DNA from: Dictyophora rubrovolvata
Lineage: Eukaryota; Basidiomycota; Agaricomycetes; Phallales; Phallaceae
Direction: 5' to 3'
NCBI GenBank assembly: GCA_029959195.1
Contig: CP114125.1
Coordinates: forward strand, 434,001-498,000
DNA length: 64,000 bases
The position numbers and the translations under genes are program-made. The notes beneath the pieces are model-generated. The model had not been told where the DNA came from. It was given only the letters and a program-made list of their open reading frames with translations, and made no database searches. Shown piece after piece: positions 10,161 through 22,400 of the stretch (position 1 is its first letter; every line of letters starts with the position of its first letter).

Positions 10161-10421
10161 GTTAAGTTCCCGAAGTTACCGAAGATACATGATTCGGGGT
10201 TATTTATACTATGGGAATGTACTAGTTTGTCAGCACTGATAAAAGCAGTTTACAATAACATGCATTCGGAATACAATAAAACAATAAAGACAAATATGGA
10301 AAGAGCAGATTTGGAATACAATTAGTTATTGTATTCTAATTTGGGTAATTTGGGTTTAATGGATTACTTCGGAGCAAACATAATCATAATGGATGTGATA
10401 TAAGTTTCATAATCTTCGGAA

Positions 10422-11117
10422 TCATAATTTGGAGTAATATTGGGTCAGCAGGTTCATCGGCAGATCTGGATCTTGACAGAAACTAGAACAGACTCGTCGA
10501 AGTGTGCAAAGGGTTTGTTGATATTGGGGAGGTCGTATGGTTAGATCAGATGAAGTCGGGGAATGAGGGGGCAAAGGATTATTGAAAGATGCTTTAGGTT
10601 CTTTGGGAATAGGATTTGCTGAATGATAAAATCCTAAGACTGGTTGGTGATTACATGTTGATAAGATCCATCGACTTGAAATGTCGAGGACCATTATCAT
10701 ATATTCTAATCCAGCTTGTGTCATTAACCAAACACGATATGAATCTTGTAAGGCTGATGCTTGAGTAGAATAAACATGTGTGACTGTAAACCATCTTAAT
10801 TCTTGTTTGACATAAACTTCTCTTCTGAAGGCCATGAAGGAGTGTATGATATCTGAACTTCGACACTTATGGATATCTCGGGGAATCTCGGGTGAGTAAA
10901 CTGGGAGGAGAGTTGTGGGATCAAGTTTGAGGATTGGAGTAGGCAAGTAATAAGTGAATAAAGTTGTCTCAATATCCAGATCGTGAGTGCAGGGACTATT
11001 GTGAGTATAATGAAATAACAGAGGAATGACATCTTCTTCTGGGGATGGTTCTCAGGAAATAGGGGGAGAAGTAGGATTTTTGAGGGAAAGAGAGGATGAT
11101 AGATGAAATTTGAACAT
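10422..11117 (-). pseudogene. relic copy of cargo ORF 1
   Basis: On the minus strand from 11117: MFKFHLSSSLSLKNP, then an in-frame TGA at codon 21, then DLDIETTLFTYYLPTPILKL, RSSDIIHSFMAFRREVYVKQ, WFTVTHVYSTQASALQDSYR, WLMTQAGLEYMIMVLDISSRW. These line up one to one with the ORF at 8032-8613 (RSLDLVHPG, GEKVYIKERLDWFTI, SYQIWLVTQEG, LDVPSRW). The C-terminal third is unrelated in sequence but again Pro/Ser-rich. The distance from the ORF 1 sequence inside the hAT shows that it is an old paralog, not a recent copy. Confidence 0.68.
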
Positions 11118-11246
11118 TTTATTATTTCTGAATGAAGGAATTTGGGTAGTTGGAAGTCATTTATCCAGAAAGGGGGATTTAAATGTCCACTTTAGGAAGA
11201 ACAACCTAAATACCAAATGGGGAAGATTTTGGTGTGCAATACCAGG

Positions 11247-12059
11247 GTGAACCAAATCTGAACTTCTACACGAATGGACAATGCTAGGAGAAGGGTGTTT
11301 CAGCAAGTACATTTCTGGGTTAATGCTAAGGCTTGCATACTGGGAAGTTGTCACACTCTGTGTGCCACACCTTCCTAATCTGGAAGTCCAATCCCATTCT
11401 GGTTATTTCCATACTCACCCCGCATCTCCATAGCAATCCCATCCTGTACTTGTTGGTACTCTGTCCAGACATTGTCCGGACTTCAAGTCCATCACCTTCC
11501 TTATGGGGAAACTGGCTCCTGACTCTTAGTAATAAGGAACAAAGATTTTATAATCATCATCCCTAGCTGTGTTCAACCATATGCTACCTTCTCTTATTTG
11601 TTCTTATCCCCATTCCTGTAGTTCTATTCCCTCTTGTATTTAAACCCCCAGCTGTAAGCTGGGGTACCTCAGTCTGAATATCAGCTTTATCAGCTTTGTC
11701 TCGTACTCTTAAGTCCCTGCTGCTCTGAAATTGAGGGATATATAAAGCTGGGCGAGTGGGCACAGCTTATAAGCTGAAGCCAAGTCCCTCGTCCCGTAAC
11801 TCCATACTCCGTCCTCTATCTGTCCCCCTAGCAGTCCAGACTTTCTTGGAGATACCCGGGATAGTCCCAGACTGCTGTACGTAACAGAAGTATAGATATA
11901 TAAAGTCGTAGAGAGATCCAAATCACACAGTCGTGGGCTGGTAGGAGAATAACGAAATGGCGAAATAGATTCATTGGTAGAGGGAACTGATGAATTAGTG
12001 GGGGATGGAGGAACTGGAAGTGAAATAGACGAAGAATAATGAAAAGAGAAGGTCATCAT
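11247..12059 (-). pseudogene. truncated relic copy of cargo ORF 1, split by a solo LTR
   Basis: From 12059: MMTFSFHYSSSISLPVPPSP, then NESISPFRYSPTSPR and DLDLSTTLYIYTS. The frame is interrupted by the LTR at 11349-11886 and resumes with SQYASLSINPEMYLLKHPSP and RSSDLVHPG, where the copy ends at about 11247. What follows (GAAGATTTTGGTGTGCAAT) is the 5' flank seen before the other family members, so this copy and the one at 10422-11117 form a head-to-tail tandem pair with the 3' half of this copy missing. Confidence 0.62.
11349..11886. mobile_element. solo LTR (fossil), 538 bp
   Basis: Begins TGTCACAC, ends CGTAACA, and is flanked on both sides by GAAGT (11344-11348 and 11887-11891). It sits in the relic ORF copy, at a point uninterrupted in the copy at 8032-8613. 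It is a different family from the LTR at 5497. Orientation and superfamily were not decided. Confidence 0.75.
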
Positions 12060-12509
12060 TTTTGTTGTTTTGTTCTTTAGGGTAAATACTTGGTCATTTG
12101 AAGTTTCTGGTAGATTAGAACTCCGCAGTGAACCAAAAATTGGAACTTGTCCTAATTGGGAAGATTTTGGTGCATGACAATGGACGCACACAGTGAGGGC
12201 ACAACTCAAGAGCAAGTTGAAGCCTACTGTTTATCTCTCGTGCTAACCTTGCCAGACTTCGTATGCATGTTCCAGTGCGTAACAACAAAAGTTGATTATA
12301 TTAAAGCTATCTACTTACAAAGGAATCTCATGACTTATATAGGTCATGAGTACATTCTATAGGGGGCTATACTAATTAAGAACATCATTATGTCATCGCT
12401 CCCACAATGCACAAGCACAATCAAGAGTTGGTGAGAAAGAATAAAACAAAAAAGAAATAAACAATGCTTTACTTATTTTTTAGTATTTTTTGGTGAGAAC
12501 CTGTTAATA

Positions 12510-12721
12510 CATAACACCCTATTTATATACCTTTGAGTAAGTGCAAACAGCTCCAAACATTAATAAGAGAAAGGTCATGTGAAAGATAAACAAATAAGAG
12601 TACCCAAGAGTAGAAGTACATGACAAATAAAGGATTAATAAAGCAAGCAAGAACTAAAAAAAGAATAAGAGAAATACTTGTTTTTGGATAGATAAGGGGG
12701 AAAATCATGGAATACATGACA
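12510..12721 (-). mobile_element. LTR fragment related to the one at 5497-6095 (fossil)
   Basis: Read on the minus strand from 12721 it starts TGTCATGTATTCCATGATTT and follows the LTR at 5497 (same 'ttatctacccaaaaacaag' and 'ttcctgcttgctttaataa' type phrases, then the 'taatgtttggagct' region). Only part of the LTR is recognisable and no flanking duplication was found. Confidence 0.6.
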
Positions 12722-13222
12722 GCTTGGCTCTTATCCACATAGTAAATTTTCATGATTACACTGTGACATCAACCAGGATGGTTCTGGTATTACGACTGAT
12801 TTGAATTCCTCGGATTTTATCGACAAAATCCGTTTCACTTTTACTTCATGGACTCTATTCGAGAAGAAGCTATTTTATCTGATGAAGAAATGGCAAGACA
12901 TCATGCTCAATACTGTCTGACTTGGGGGAACCCTACGAACAATAAGCAAATTGATTATTGGTGATTCCACAAATATTTAACTATGGACTGATTTTTGGTA
13001 TCATTGCAGAGCGTATTAACTACTGTAGAAGTCAGTAGCAACTACCCTTCCTGTAGATTACGTACACAGGTCACACTGGCGAATAGAGTCATCCTTCCTG
13101 CTCCTGACTTTCACACTACTCCGTGTGCACTCAGTAAGAGTCAGTATCGGAAAAGCTATTAAAGAGTCAATTTGATGCCATAATCGAAACTCCGACAACT
13201 ACATATCTGTTTTTCGACTACA
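12722..13222. other. intergenic, upstream of eIF3g
   Basis: A 38-codon plus-strand ORF (12849-12965, starts MDSIREEAILSDEEMARHHA) looks protein-like but is short and has no support. The rest is the eIF3g promoter region. Confidence 0.4.
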
Positions 13223-14564
13223 ATGGCCACAACTGAAGCGTACGTTTTTTCTATTTCTTTCTTGGCTCAATTTATATTTTACATATAAAGTCCCAAAAAG
13301 TTTTGGGCAGATGATGAAATTGATGAACCTGGTATGTGAATGTACATTCGTTTCTTTGACTTGCAATTTACTTATATTTATTGCTTTTAGAGCAAGCACC
13401 TTCACGCATTCCGGGAATAATTTCTGATACTGTGGATGAGAATGGTATTAGGACTATCGTAGAATACACGATCAACGATGAAGGAAAGAAGGTTAAGGTG
13501 TGTGTTACGTTGTTGTGGTTGTGGCGCCGGGTTCGTCGAGGCATAACTTGGAAATAATCCATTTGTTACTCAGATTACGAGACGTATTAAAAGAACATTG
13601 CAAAAGCAACTTGTCAACCATAACGTTGCTGAGCGAAAACACTGGGCCAAATTTGGTCAAGAGAAAGGTAGTAAGCCTGGTCCTGACCGAGCGACTACGA
13701 CAGTGGGAGAATCGGTTACTTTAAAACTTAGTATCGGAAACAAGGTATTTTTCCTTTCACAATTTGACTTGACATGACATGATCCTTTGTTAGGCCGCTG
13801 AAGCCGAGCCCACACAAGAACAACAAATAAAGAGCTCATTAGCGAACAAAAAGATCTCCTGTCGGTTATGCAAAGGAGATCACTTTACTTCGAAATGTCC
13901 TTATAAGGATACTCTTGGAGCTTTAGACGGAGCAGGTAAGTGTTTACAGTGCGCTTCTTATGGTTTCAATTCTCAACGATGGGATGATAGAAACGCCGCC
14001 TGTTGGAGACGATGAGGCCCCAGCACCCACCGCAGATGCTCCAGCTGCTCCGTCGTCGACCGGAAAATACGTTCCTCCTTCGATGCGAGGCGGGGCAGGC
14101 GCCGGACGTGGAGGAGAAAGCATGTACCGTTCAAGGTATGCAAAATACCTTATCGACCTTTCAGCGTCTTAATCATTTTTTATCAGGGAGGATTTGCCGA
14201 CATTACGTATCACAAACGTTTCCGAAGACACAACTGACAATGATCTTCGTGATTTATTCAGTAATTTCGGACGTGTAGCCCGTGTGTATATTGGCAAAGA
14301 CCGGGATACAGGTATTGGAAAGGGATATGCCTTTGTTAGCTTTGAAGACCGAGAAGCGGCTCAAAAGGCAATCAATAAGGTTCATGGCATGGGTATGTGC
14401 TCCAGATCATTGCCTTTTTTTTTTCACCTGATGTGGAATGCCAAACCAGGCTATGACAATCTTATTTTGAGCTGTCAATGGTCACGTAAGTCTCGATGTT
14501 ACCTTTGCTTAGAACCTTAATGGATGTTTCTCCTGCAGAACCGAGAGACCAGCGTCCAAGCTAA
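13223..14564 (+). CDS. TIF35: translation initiation factor eIF3 subunit G
   Basis: Cytoplasmic RNA-binding subunit of eIF3, acting in scanning and reinitiation on the 40S ribosome. Nine exons (13223-13239, 13291-13331, 13391-13497, 13574-13744, 13794-13935, 13991-14135, 14187-14392, 14450-14485, 14539-14564) join in phase to 296 residues, the family's usual size. N-terminal eIF3g domain: FWADDEIDEPEQAPSRIPG and KHWAKFGQEKGSKPGPD. A CCHC zinc knuckle follows (CRLCKGDHFTSKCPYKD), then an Ala/Pro and Gly-rich linker (GKYVPPSMRGG). The C-terminal RRM has RNP2 LRITNV and RNP1 KGYAFVSF. The very small first exon (17 nt) and tiny last exon are both supported by splice sites. No damage seen. Confidence 0.95.
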
Positions 14565-15106
14565 ACGGAGAGGAGTTTTGACTGGTCGATATGATATTTG
14601 TTTTGTGTGCACCCAATGCAATTTCATTCCCTTTAGCTTTTCTGCATCTCGGGGATATCATATCATACATATATTTCAGTGATCTAGTGCCATATCTGTC
14701 CCGGTCGATTCCTTGCCCGGCGGTTGACATCGTCCTATTTTTTTTTTTGGACTCTCGGCTGTGTGACGTATTAGGCGCTGCTAAGTTTTCCCCCATCGTC
14801 CGACAGACAGCGCAGGCATATTCTGTGTTCCGTTCCAGAGAAGATCATTTTAAGAACCTGAGATGTGTAGATATTATTCTCCAATATATTTTAATTTGGC
14901 AACTAGCTCGTGCTTTGGGGGCAAAGTTTTGGGCACTCCGACGGACCGACAGCGTGACAACGAAACCCCAAAATTGTACGCGCGCGGAATCAAATCCAAT
15001 TTTAATTTGTCACCCCAACAGGTTTTAAAAGGGATCGTCGAATGGGACGATAATAAGCTCTTGCATTCTGTCTCTGTTATTGTCTTTCTCCTAAACTATC
15101 ACCATC
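14565..15106. other. intergenic between eIF3g and ATP-citrate lyase
   Basis: Terminator region of eIF3g and promoter of the next gene. TTTTAAAAG at about 15024 could serve as a TATA-like element 80 bases before the ATG. Open frames here lack gene-like features. Confidence 0.45.
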
Positions 15107-18100
15107 ATGTCCTCCAAAGGCAAGTAACGCATTATTCTCTGTCCTGAATAACTAAATCATTATTTATCTTCCACAGCTATTCGCGAGTATGACGCCAAGC
15201 TGCTTTTGGCGTACTGGCTTCCCCGTTCACCGGCACCTTCAGATTCGCCCTCTTTCAAAGTTTCTGACAACTTCATCTACCCATCTCCAAAAGTAGCCCA
15301 AATCTCGTGGGACGAATCCACTAATACTATCACTGCCGATACACAACTGCCTTCATGGGTCTTCACCACCAAACTTGTTGCCAAACCAGATCAGTTGATC
15401 AAACGTCGAGGCAAGAGCGGTCTGCTGTACTTGAATAAAGATTGGCCTGAAGCTAAGAAATGGATCATCGATCGAGCGGGCAAACCAACCAAGGTCAGGA
15501 CTGATCTTTTTTTTTTCATGCCTGAACCCTAGTAATAGACAAGTATATCTAGGTCGAATCAGTCGTCGGTGAACTAACAAACTTCATCGTGGAACCTTTC
15601 CTACCGCACGATCAACACACCGAGTACTACGTCTGCATAAACTCAGGCCGTGAGGGTGATTCTATTCTATTCACCCACGAAGGCGGTATCGACGTCGGTG
15701 ACGTCGACGCAAAGGCTCTCAAGTTAGATATCTCAGTTGGATCCGAGTTCCCATCTCGCCAGGCTATCAAAGCTACCTTACTCAAGCACGTTCCGGAAGC
15801 CAAGAAAGACACTCTAGTCAACTTCCTAGTCCGCTTATATGCAGTTTACGTAGATCTTCACTTTGCCTACCTCGAAATCAATCCTCTCATCTGTCTCGAT
15901 GGTGCCAATGGCAAACCACCAACAATTCACTATCTCGATATGGCTGCCAAACTTGATCAGGTGAATCAGTCCTCCCTTTTTTTTTTTTTGCCAATGTTGG
16001 CACAATAGTTCTTCCCACTAAAGCACTTGGTGTTAGACGGCCGACGCTATTTGCAGTCCCAAATGGGCAATTGCGCGAGATCTCAGCGTATACGAAGCCG
16101 GTGCCGTTCCTGCGACCTCCAAAACCGTCTCGGCTGACCGTGGGCCTCCCATGGTCTGGCCTGCTCCTTTCGGTCGGCAATTGACCAAGGAGGAAGCGTA
16201 CATTCAGAAACTGGATGGTTCCACTGGTGCATCTCTCAAATTGACTGTTCTCAATCCGGAGGGCCGCATCTGGACTATGGTCGCTGGTGGTGGTGCTTCC
16301 GTTGTCTATTCCGATGCCATTGCTGCACACGGTTTCGCCCACGAACTTGCTAATTATGGTGAATATTCTGGTGCTCCGACCGAAGGACAAACCTATGAAT
16401 ATGCAAAAACCATTAGTAAGTATCTTTTTTTTAGGGCTTCCATTTAAAACGTGTAACTAAGTCTTGTTTCATCGTAGTTGACTTAATTACTCGCGGCACG
16501 CCACGTGAAGATGGTAAAATCCTCATCATTGGTGGTGGTATTGCTAATTTCACGAATGTGGCTGCGACGTTCAAGGGAATCATCCGTGCCCTGAAAGAAT
16601 ATCAGAAGCAACTGATTGCACACAAGGTGCGCGTCTTCGTTCGTCGTGGTGGACCCAACTACCAGGAAGGTCTCAAAGCCATGCGACTTCTTGGTGAATC
16701 CCTCGGCGTGCCGATCAAGGTGTACGGTCCCGAAACCCACATTACGGATATCGTCCCTCTCGCTCTTGGTGTAAAGAACAAGCGCACTAAGACGGGAGCA
16801 AACGGTCGTGCTGAACCCGTCTCTATTCCTCCTTCCGTACCCGGTACTCCTCCATCCAACGTCAGAGCCGTCAACGTAGAACCCGTTGAAGTGGGTACTA
16901 TCAGCGCTGACGGAACACGCGTTCAACCCAACGACCAAATCGTACATTTTGACGAACACAAAGGACCCCGTGCTCGTCCTAGCTACCGCCCCTTCGATGC
17001 CAATACCCGTGCCTTCGTGTACGGTTTACAGCCGCGTGCTATTCAAGGCATGCTTGACTTCGATTACACCTGTGGTCGTTCTACGCCCAGTGTGTCGGCT
17101 ATGATCTACCCCTTCGGTGGACACCACATCCAGAAATTCTACTGGGGTACTAAAGAGACTTTACTTCCCGTTTACGTCTCTCTTGATGATGCCGTCAAGA
17201 AACATGCCGACACCGATGTTATCGTCAACTTTGCCAGTTCTCGGAGTGTTTACAGTTCAACGTTGGATATATTGAAGTTCCCCCAGATTCGCAGCATCGC
17301 CATCATTGCTGAGGGTGTTCCCGAACGTCACGCTAGAGAGCTGTTATATTTGGCTAAGAAGAAGGGTGTGTTGATTATCGGTCCGGCCACTGTTGGTGGT
17401 GTCAAACCCGGTTGCTTCAAGATTGGTAACAGTGGAGGGTAAGTTTTCATATCGTAATAACAAATAAGACCCAAGACTCAACATATATGTGTATAGCATG
17501 ATGGACAATATCATCTCAGTAAAACTCTACCGTCCAGGTTCAGTCGGCTACGTCTCCAAATCCGGTGGTATGTCAAACGAACTGAACAACATCCTCTCTC
17601 TCGTCACAAACGGTACTTATGAGGGTATCGCCATCGGTGGAGACCGTTACCCGGGCTCAACATTCATCGACCACCTCTTACGCTACGAAGCCGATCCAGA
17701 CTGCAAAATGCTTGTTCTGCTCGGTGAAGTCGGTGGAATCGAAGAATACCGCGTCATCGATGCGGTGCGCAAAGGTATTATCAAGAAACCTATCGTAGCT
17801 TGGTGTATCGGGACATGCGCCAAGATGTTCTCGACTGAAGTGCAATTCGGACATGCGGGTGCTATGGCTAACTCTGAACTCGAAACTGCCGATGCGAAGA
17901 ACAAGGCTATGCGTGCTGCGGGGTTGATTGTTCCCGATACGTTTGAAGATCTGCCTGAAGTCTTGAAAGAGACGTATGACAGACTCGTCAGCACTGGTGC
18001 TATTGTACCGAAACCCGAACGCGATCCTCCTGTTATTCCTATGGATTACAAGTGGGCTCAAGAATTGGGTCTTATCCGTAAACCTGCCGCATTCATTTCA

Positions 18101-19243
18101 ACCATCTCGGACGAACGAGGTCAAGAGCTGCTTTATGCCGGTATGCGTATTTCCGACGTCTTCAAAGAAAACATTGGTGTTGGTGGTGTCGTCTCACTTT
18201 TATGGTTCAAGAGACGTATGTCATTTTTTTTTCGAATTTGCAATCTTTTTTACATTGTTTCTCAACTCGACTTTTTCTTTCTATAGGTCTACCCGCATAC
18301 GCAACTAAATTCATCGAAATGATTCTTATGCTTACTGCAGACCACGGTCCTGCTGTCTCTGGGTAAGCTTAACACACCGTCTCTCTATACCCACTAGTAT
18401 GCGCGCTTACCATTTACAATAGTGCTATGAACACCATCGTCGCGTCGCGTGCCGGCAAAGACCTCATCTCATCCTTAGCCTCAGGTCTTTTAACAATCGG
18501 TAGCCGTTTCGGCGGTGCTCTCGACGAAGCTGCTGCCATGTTCTCTGCCGCACACGACAGAGGTTTAACACCGCGTGAATTCGTCGACGAGTCTCGTCGT
18601 GCTAACAAATTAAGTACGTTTTTTTAAAAAAAAAACTATCGCAATGCAACGCCGGATTTAAATCTGACAATCCCCTTTTTTATTTTTAGTCAGTGGAATT
18701 GGGCATAAAATCAAGAGCGTGACCAACCCTGATTTGCGTGTCGAACTTGTCAAAGAGTTCGTTCTCAAAAACTTCCCAAATCATACTTTACTCGACTACG
18801 CACTCGCCGTTGAAAAGATCACGACAACTAAAAAGGATACTGTCAGTTAACATCATCACCATGTTCTCTTAATTTTCGACTGATATTCCATATTATTTTA
18901 GTTGATTCTTAACGTCGATGGCTGCATTGCCGTCTCCTTCGTAGATCTTCTAAGAGACAGCGGTGCATTCACTAGCGAAGAAGCTGAAGAATACATCAAA
19001 ATCGGTACTCTTAACGGGCTCTTCGTTTTGGGTCGTAGCATTGGTTTCATTGGTCACCATCTTGGTAAAGCCCTTTTTTTCGTCGACTTTTAGCGGCAAA
19101 GGGCGCGCGCGCGTGCTTACTAAAACATTTTCTTTCCAGACCAAAAACGCCTCAAAGCACCTCTCTACCGTCACCCAGCTGACGATATCTTCATTGAAAT
19201 GAATGAGATGTCAAATCAACGTGTATTGGGCAAAATGCTATAG
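15107..19243 (+). CDS. ATP-citrate synthase (lyase), single-chain form
   Basis: Cytosolic enzyme that makes acetyl-CoA and oxaloacetate from citrate, CoA and ATP, feeding lipid and sterol synthesis. Eleven exons (15107-15119, 15177-15493, 15553-15960, 16037-16415, 16478-17438, 17497-18215, 18287-18362, 18423-18613, 18690-18841, 18902-19064, 19140-19243) join in phase to 1,160 residues, close to fungal fused homologs. An ATP-grasp-like N-terminal half holds [12 protein letters not shown] and [15 protein letters not shown]. The CoA-binding/ligase part has NSGGMMDN and [15 protein letters not shown]. The catalytic phosphohistidine loop is [13 protein letters not shown] (near 17850). The C-terminal citrate-synthase-like domain has [20 protein letters not shown] and [12 protein letters not shown]. 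The first intron begins GC (AAAG then GCAAGT) and ends AG. No other frame agrees with the conserved start MSSKAIREYD, so this is a GC-AG intron after a 13-nt exon. Confidence 0.96.
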
Positions 19244-19451
19244 ACAACGGTTGCGTGCGCGTGAAATACAACGGGGGGGAAGACAACAGATTTGTCGGTT
19301 TCAAAAAACTTGTTTGCATTTTTAGCTTTTTATAGTAGTATAGAACTTGCTTTATTCCGTCTTTTTCTCTCTGTTCATTTGATAAAATCATATTCAATAT
19401 AATAAAAATAGACCTTGTAAACAAAAAAGACCAGGCCAAGTATTTCAAAAA
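19244..19451. terminator. convergent 3' ends of ATP-citrate lyase and the ABC transporter
   Basis: Only 208 bases separate the two stop codons, so the transcripts probably end in or overlap this AT-rich gap (AATATAATAAAAATAG near 19395). Confidence 0.4.
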
Positions 19452-22400
19452 CTATTCTTCGCTATTACGCTTTGCTTCAGCTTTTATTGCTGCTTCCTCA
19501 AGCTCCTTGAAAGAACCGCTGTGCATACACATGTTTCGGAAAACTAGCGAGCTAGGTTGAGCATTTCAAGAACAATCGAGTAGACTGACGTCCCTACCTC
19601 CGTTCTCTTTCTGGATCAAGTTGTAAGGTGTATCAAACTCTACAATGCTGCCGTTATCCAAAACGAGGAGTCTGTCATACTGAAAATTCGATAGACGATT
19701 AGCAAGGTTGCTGATGCAATAAGTAATGGGCGCTACTTACGTCAATGATGGTTCTCAATCTGTGGGCGACTGACAAAACAAAAAAATAAGAACCGATGAA
19801 AGGTGATACATAGTGTGGTATCTTACCGGTCAGCAGCAAGGAGTTCGTAACTAGAGAGAAACGGGAATAAGACCACCACACAAACAACAACCCAGAAATA
19901 AAACAGATAACCTACATTCCTCCCTAATAGTCTTTTGAATCTTCGCATCGGTACTAAAATCAATCGAACTAGTAGCCTCGTCCAAAATGATGATAGAGCT
20001 TTGCCGAAGAAGGGCCCGAGCCATCGTCAACAACTGTCTTTGTCCCTGACTGAAGTTGGAACCACCAGTGGAAACTTTGGTATCGAGCGTGATGACTACT
20101 TTCTCGTCAATCGCGGCTGTTGCGGAAGCCGTTGAAGACGCAGCGACGGTTTCGTCCTGATCTACCTCGTGAATCGAAGGCGCCCTTGATGATAGCTGAG
20201 ATGCTTGACGGCTGTCTGTGATGAGGTGGACTCGAGATAAGACATCGAGGCATTCTTCATCGTTGTAGTCCCTGAATGGATCAATGTTCTCTCTGTATTT
20301 CGATATGGTATGGTTAGAAAGTGATAAAAGATGGATGACAGTATCTCTCGTTACCTGACTGTACCCGAGAATAAGACAGCATCTTGAGCGACGAACGTCT
20401 GTTTTGGATTGGTTAGAATCATAATCAATCGGCAGACAGACATGGTTACATACCAAGCGAGAACGTAAATCATGCAATCCAATCTTTGTGATGTCAATAC
20501 CGTCGATGCAAATTGAACCGCTTGTAGGATCAGTCTGCGTCATTCGATGAGACACGAAAATACTTTGGAAAAGAAAAAGAAGGTAACTGACGAATCGGAG
20601 TAAACTCATCGCCAGCGTTGATTTCCCACTGCCTATGAAATTGACAATAAGAAATGGATGCATTGAGCGAGGACGCGGACGCAGGACAACATACCGGTTC
20701 GACCCAAGAGACCAACACGTTCACCAGCTTTCAGCGTGAAAGATACACCATGAAGTACTGGAGGAAGTTCTGGCGCGTAGCTCTAAGCATTTGGACGGTC
20801 GGCATGGTCACAAAATAAGGATCTTAAAAAAGATGGTTTGAACATACCACAACGAGATCTTTGACCTCGATCAGCTTGTCATTGTTAGAGCTCGACGGCC
20901 AAAACGCGGGCGGTCGGCCGTTCTCAATCTCTAACGGAGGTTCTTGAGGAAGCTCTAGATATTCGACGACTCGTTCAACAGAACTGGGAAAGGCTAGTCA
21001 GTTAAACGCCAGAGCTTGAACCGGTTTTAGATACGTACTTGAGGTCCAATTCAAGCTGCGTCCACATTCTGATATCGATTAAGCGCCGTGTTTCGTTGAA
21101 GGTAGTTCAAGTCGGCTTACCTGCAAGTCCAATAAACCTATTTTGACACCATATAAGAAAAGTTGAAAAGAGCTAATAAAGTTACGTAGAGAACATACCG
21201 AATCAGTAAAAGCCATGGCAGACGTGATGGTAACACCAGCAAGACCTGAAATCAACGGTGTTAAATTGACGAAAAGTCGTACGTTTGTGCGAAGACAAAC
21301 CTGCTCCAATCGCGCCAAGGAGGGCAAATAGTGTAGTAAACAGAACAGCAAGACCTCCTAAAAAATCGAAATGAAGCAATAACCATCTACTCAAGTTTAG
21401 CGTTTAATTCCGAATACGAGGGTTACGGCCTACCTGTTGGTCATCCAAAACGCTTAACAAAGAAATTTAGTATTCCACTGAGGCCAATTGTACATATTTA
21501 TACTTACAATACCACATCTATGTAAATTTAGTGAAAAAGGTAAGCAGGAAGAGACACGATTAGACTGACTTTAGTCGTAGCATCAATCTTTAAGTGCAGA
21601 TTATTCAAGAAACGTCTTTCGGAAGAGAACGCTCTAACGGTAACCTAAAACGATATAAACAATAAAAACAAAAATCATTGACCAGGTTGGGCTTGTCAGA
21701 ATACACACAATTCCAAGTAACAACTCCGAGAAATTTGAAAATATAGGAGAACGGGAATTGGATTCCATACGACGAAGATCACGTCCGGTATTTCTATAGT
21801 TCGGGGATCAATTGAATATCATGAAAAAGCCAAAGGCCGTTTGGTCGTCTTACAGATATCCAACGCCAAGTTTGTAGTATCCATAGCCGATGATTATAGC
21901 TGGAATTATGAAAGGCGGTGAAAACACTATAACAGTTACGACTGAAGCGAAGAATGATGCTATTGAAGCGTTAACGGCTTGTAACGAGAATCCAAGCGAG
22001 GTATCGACAGTTTCAATATCTTTACTGAATCGGTTAAGCATACGTCCTGAAATAAATCATAAACAATGAGAAACGGAGATCTTTTTTGAAATTACACATA
22101 AATAGGGTGCACAAACCGGTTGGTGTGGAATCGTGCCATCTCATGGTAGCTCGTACGACAGCGACCAAAAGCTGTTTGAACAAGACTCTCGAACCGCGCA
22201 ATGCACCATTATATTGGACGATAACATTTGAAATATAAACAAAGGTCGCCCCGAAGGATAGTGCTGCATAGATTCCAACATAGAAAAATGGATGGGAGGT
22301 CGCGGAAGGAAGGTTAATCGCCGCCGTGGTATGAAGAACAGTAGACGAAGGCGTCGTGAATGATGTGGTATTCCGGAACGCATTGAACAAATGAACGGCA

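Noticed and set aside
14591-15028. 145-codon ORF between eIF3g and ATP-citrate lyase
   Set aside because: Overlaps the promoter region, hydrophobic low-complexity reading, no splice or family support.
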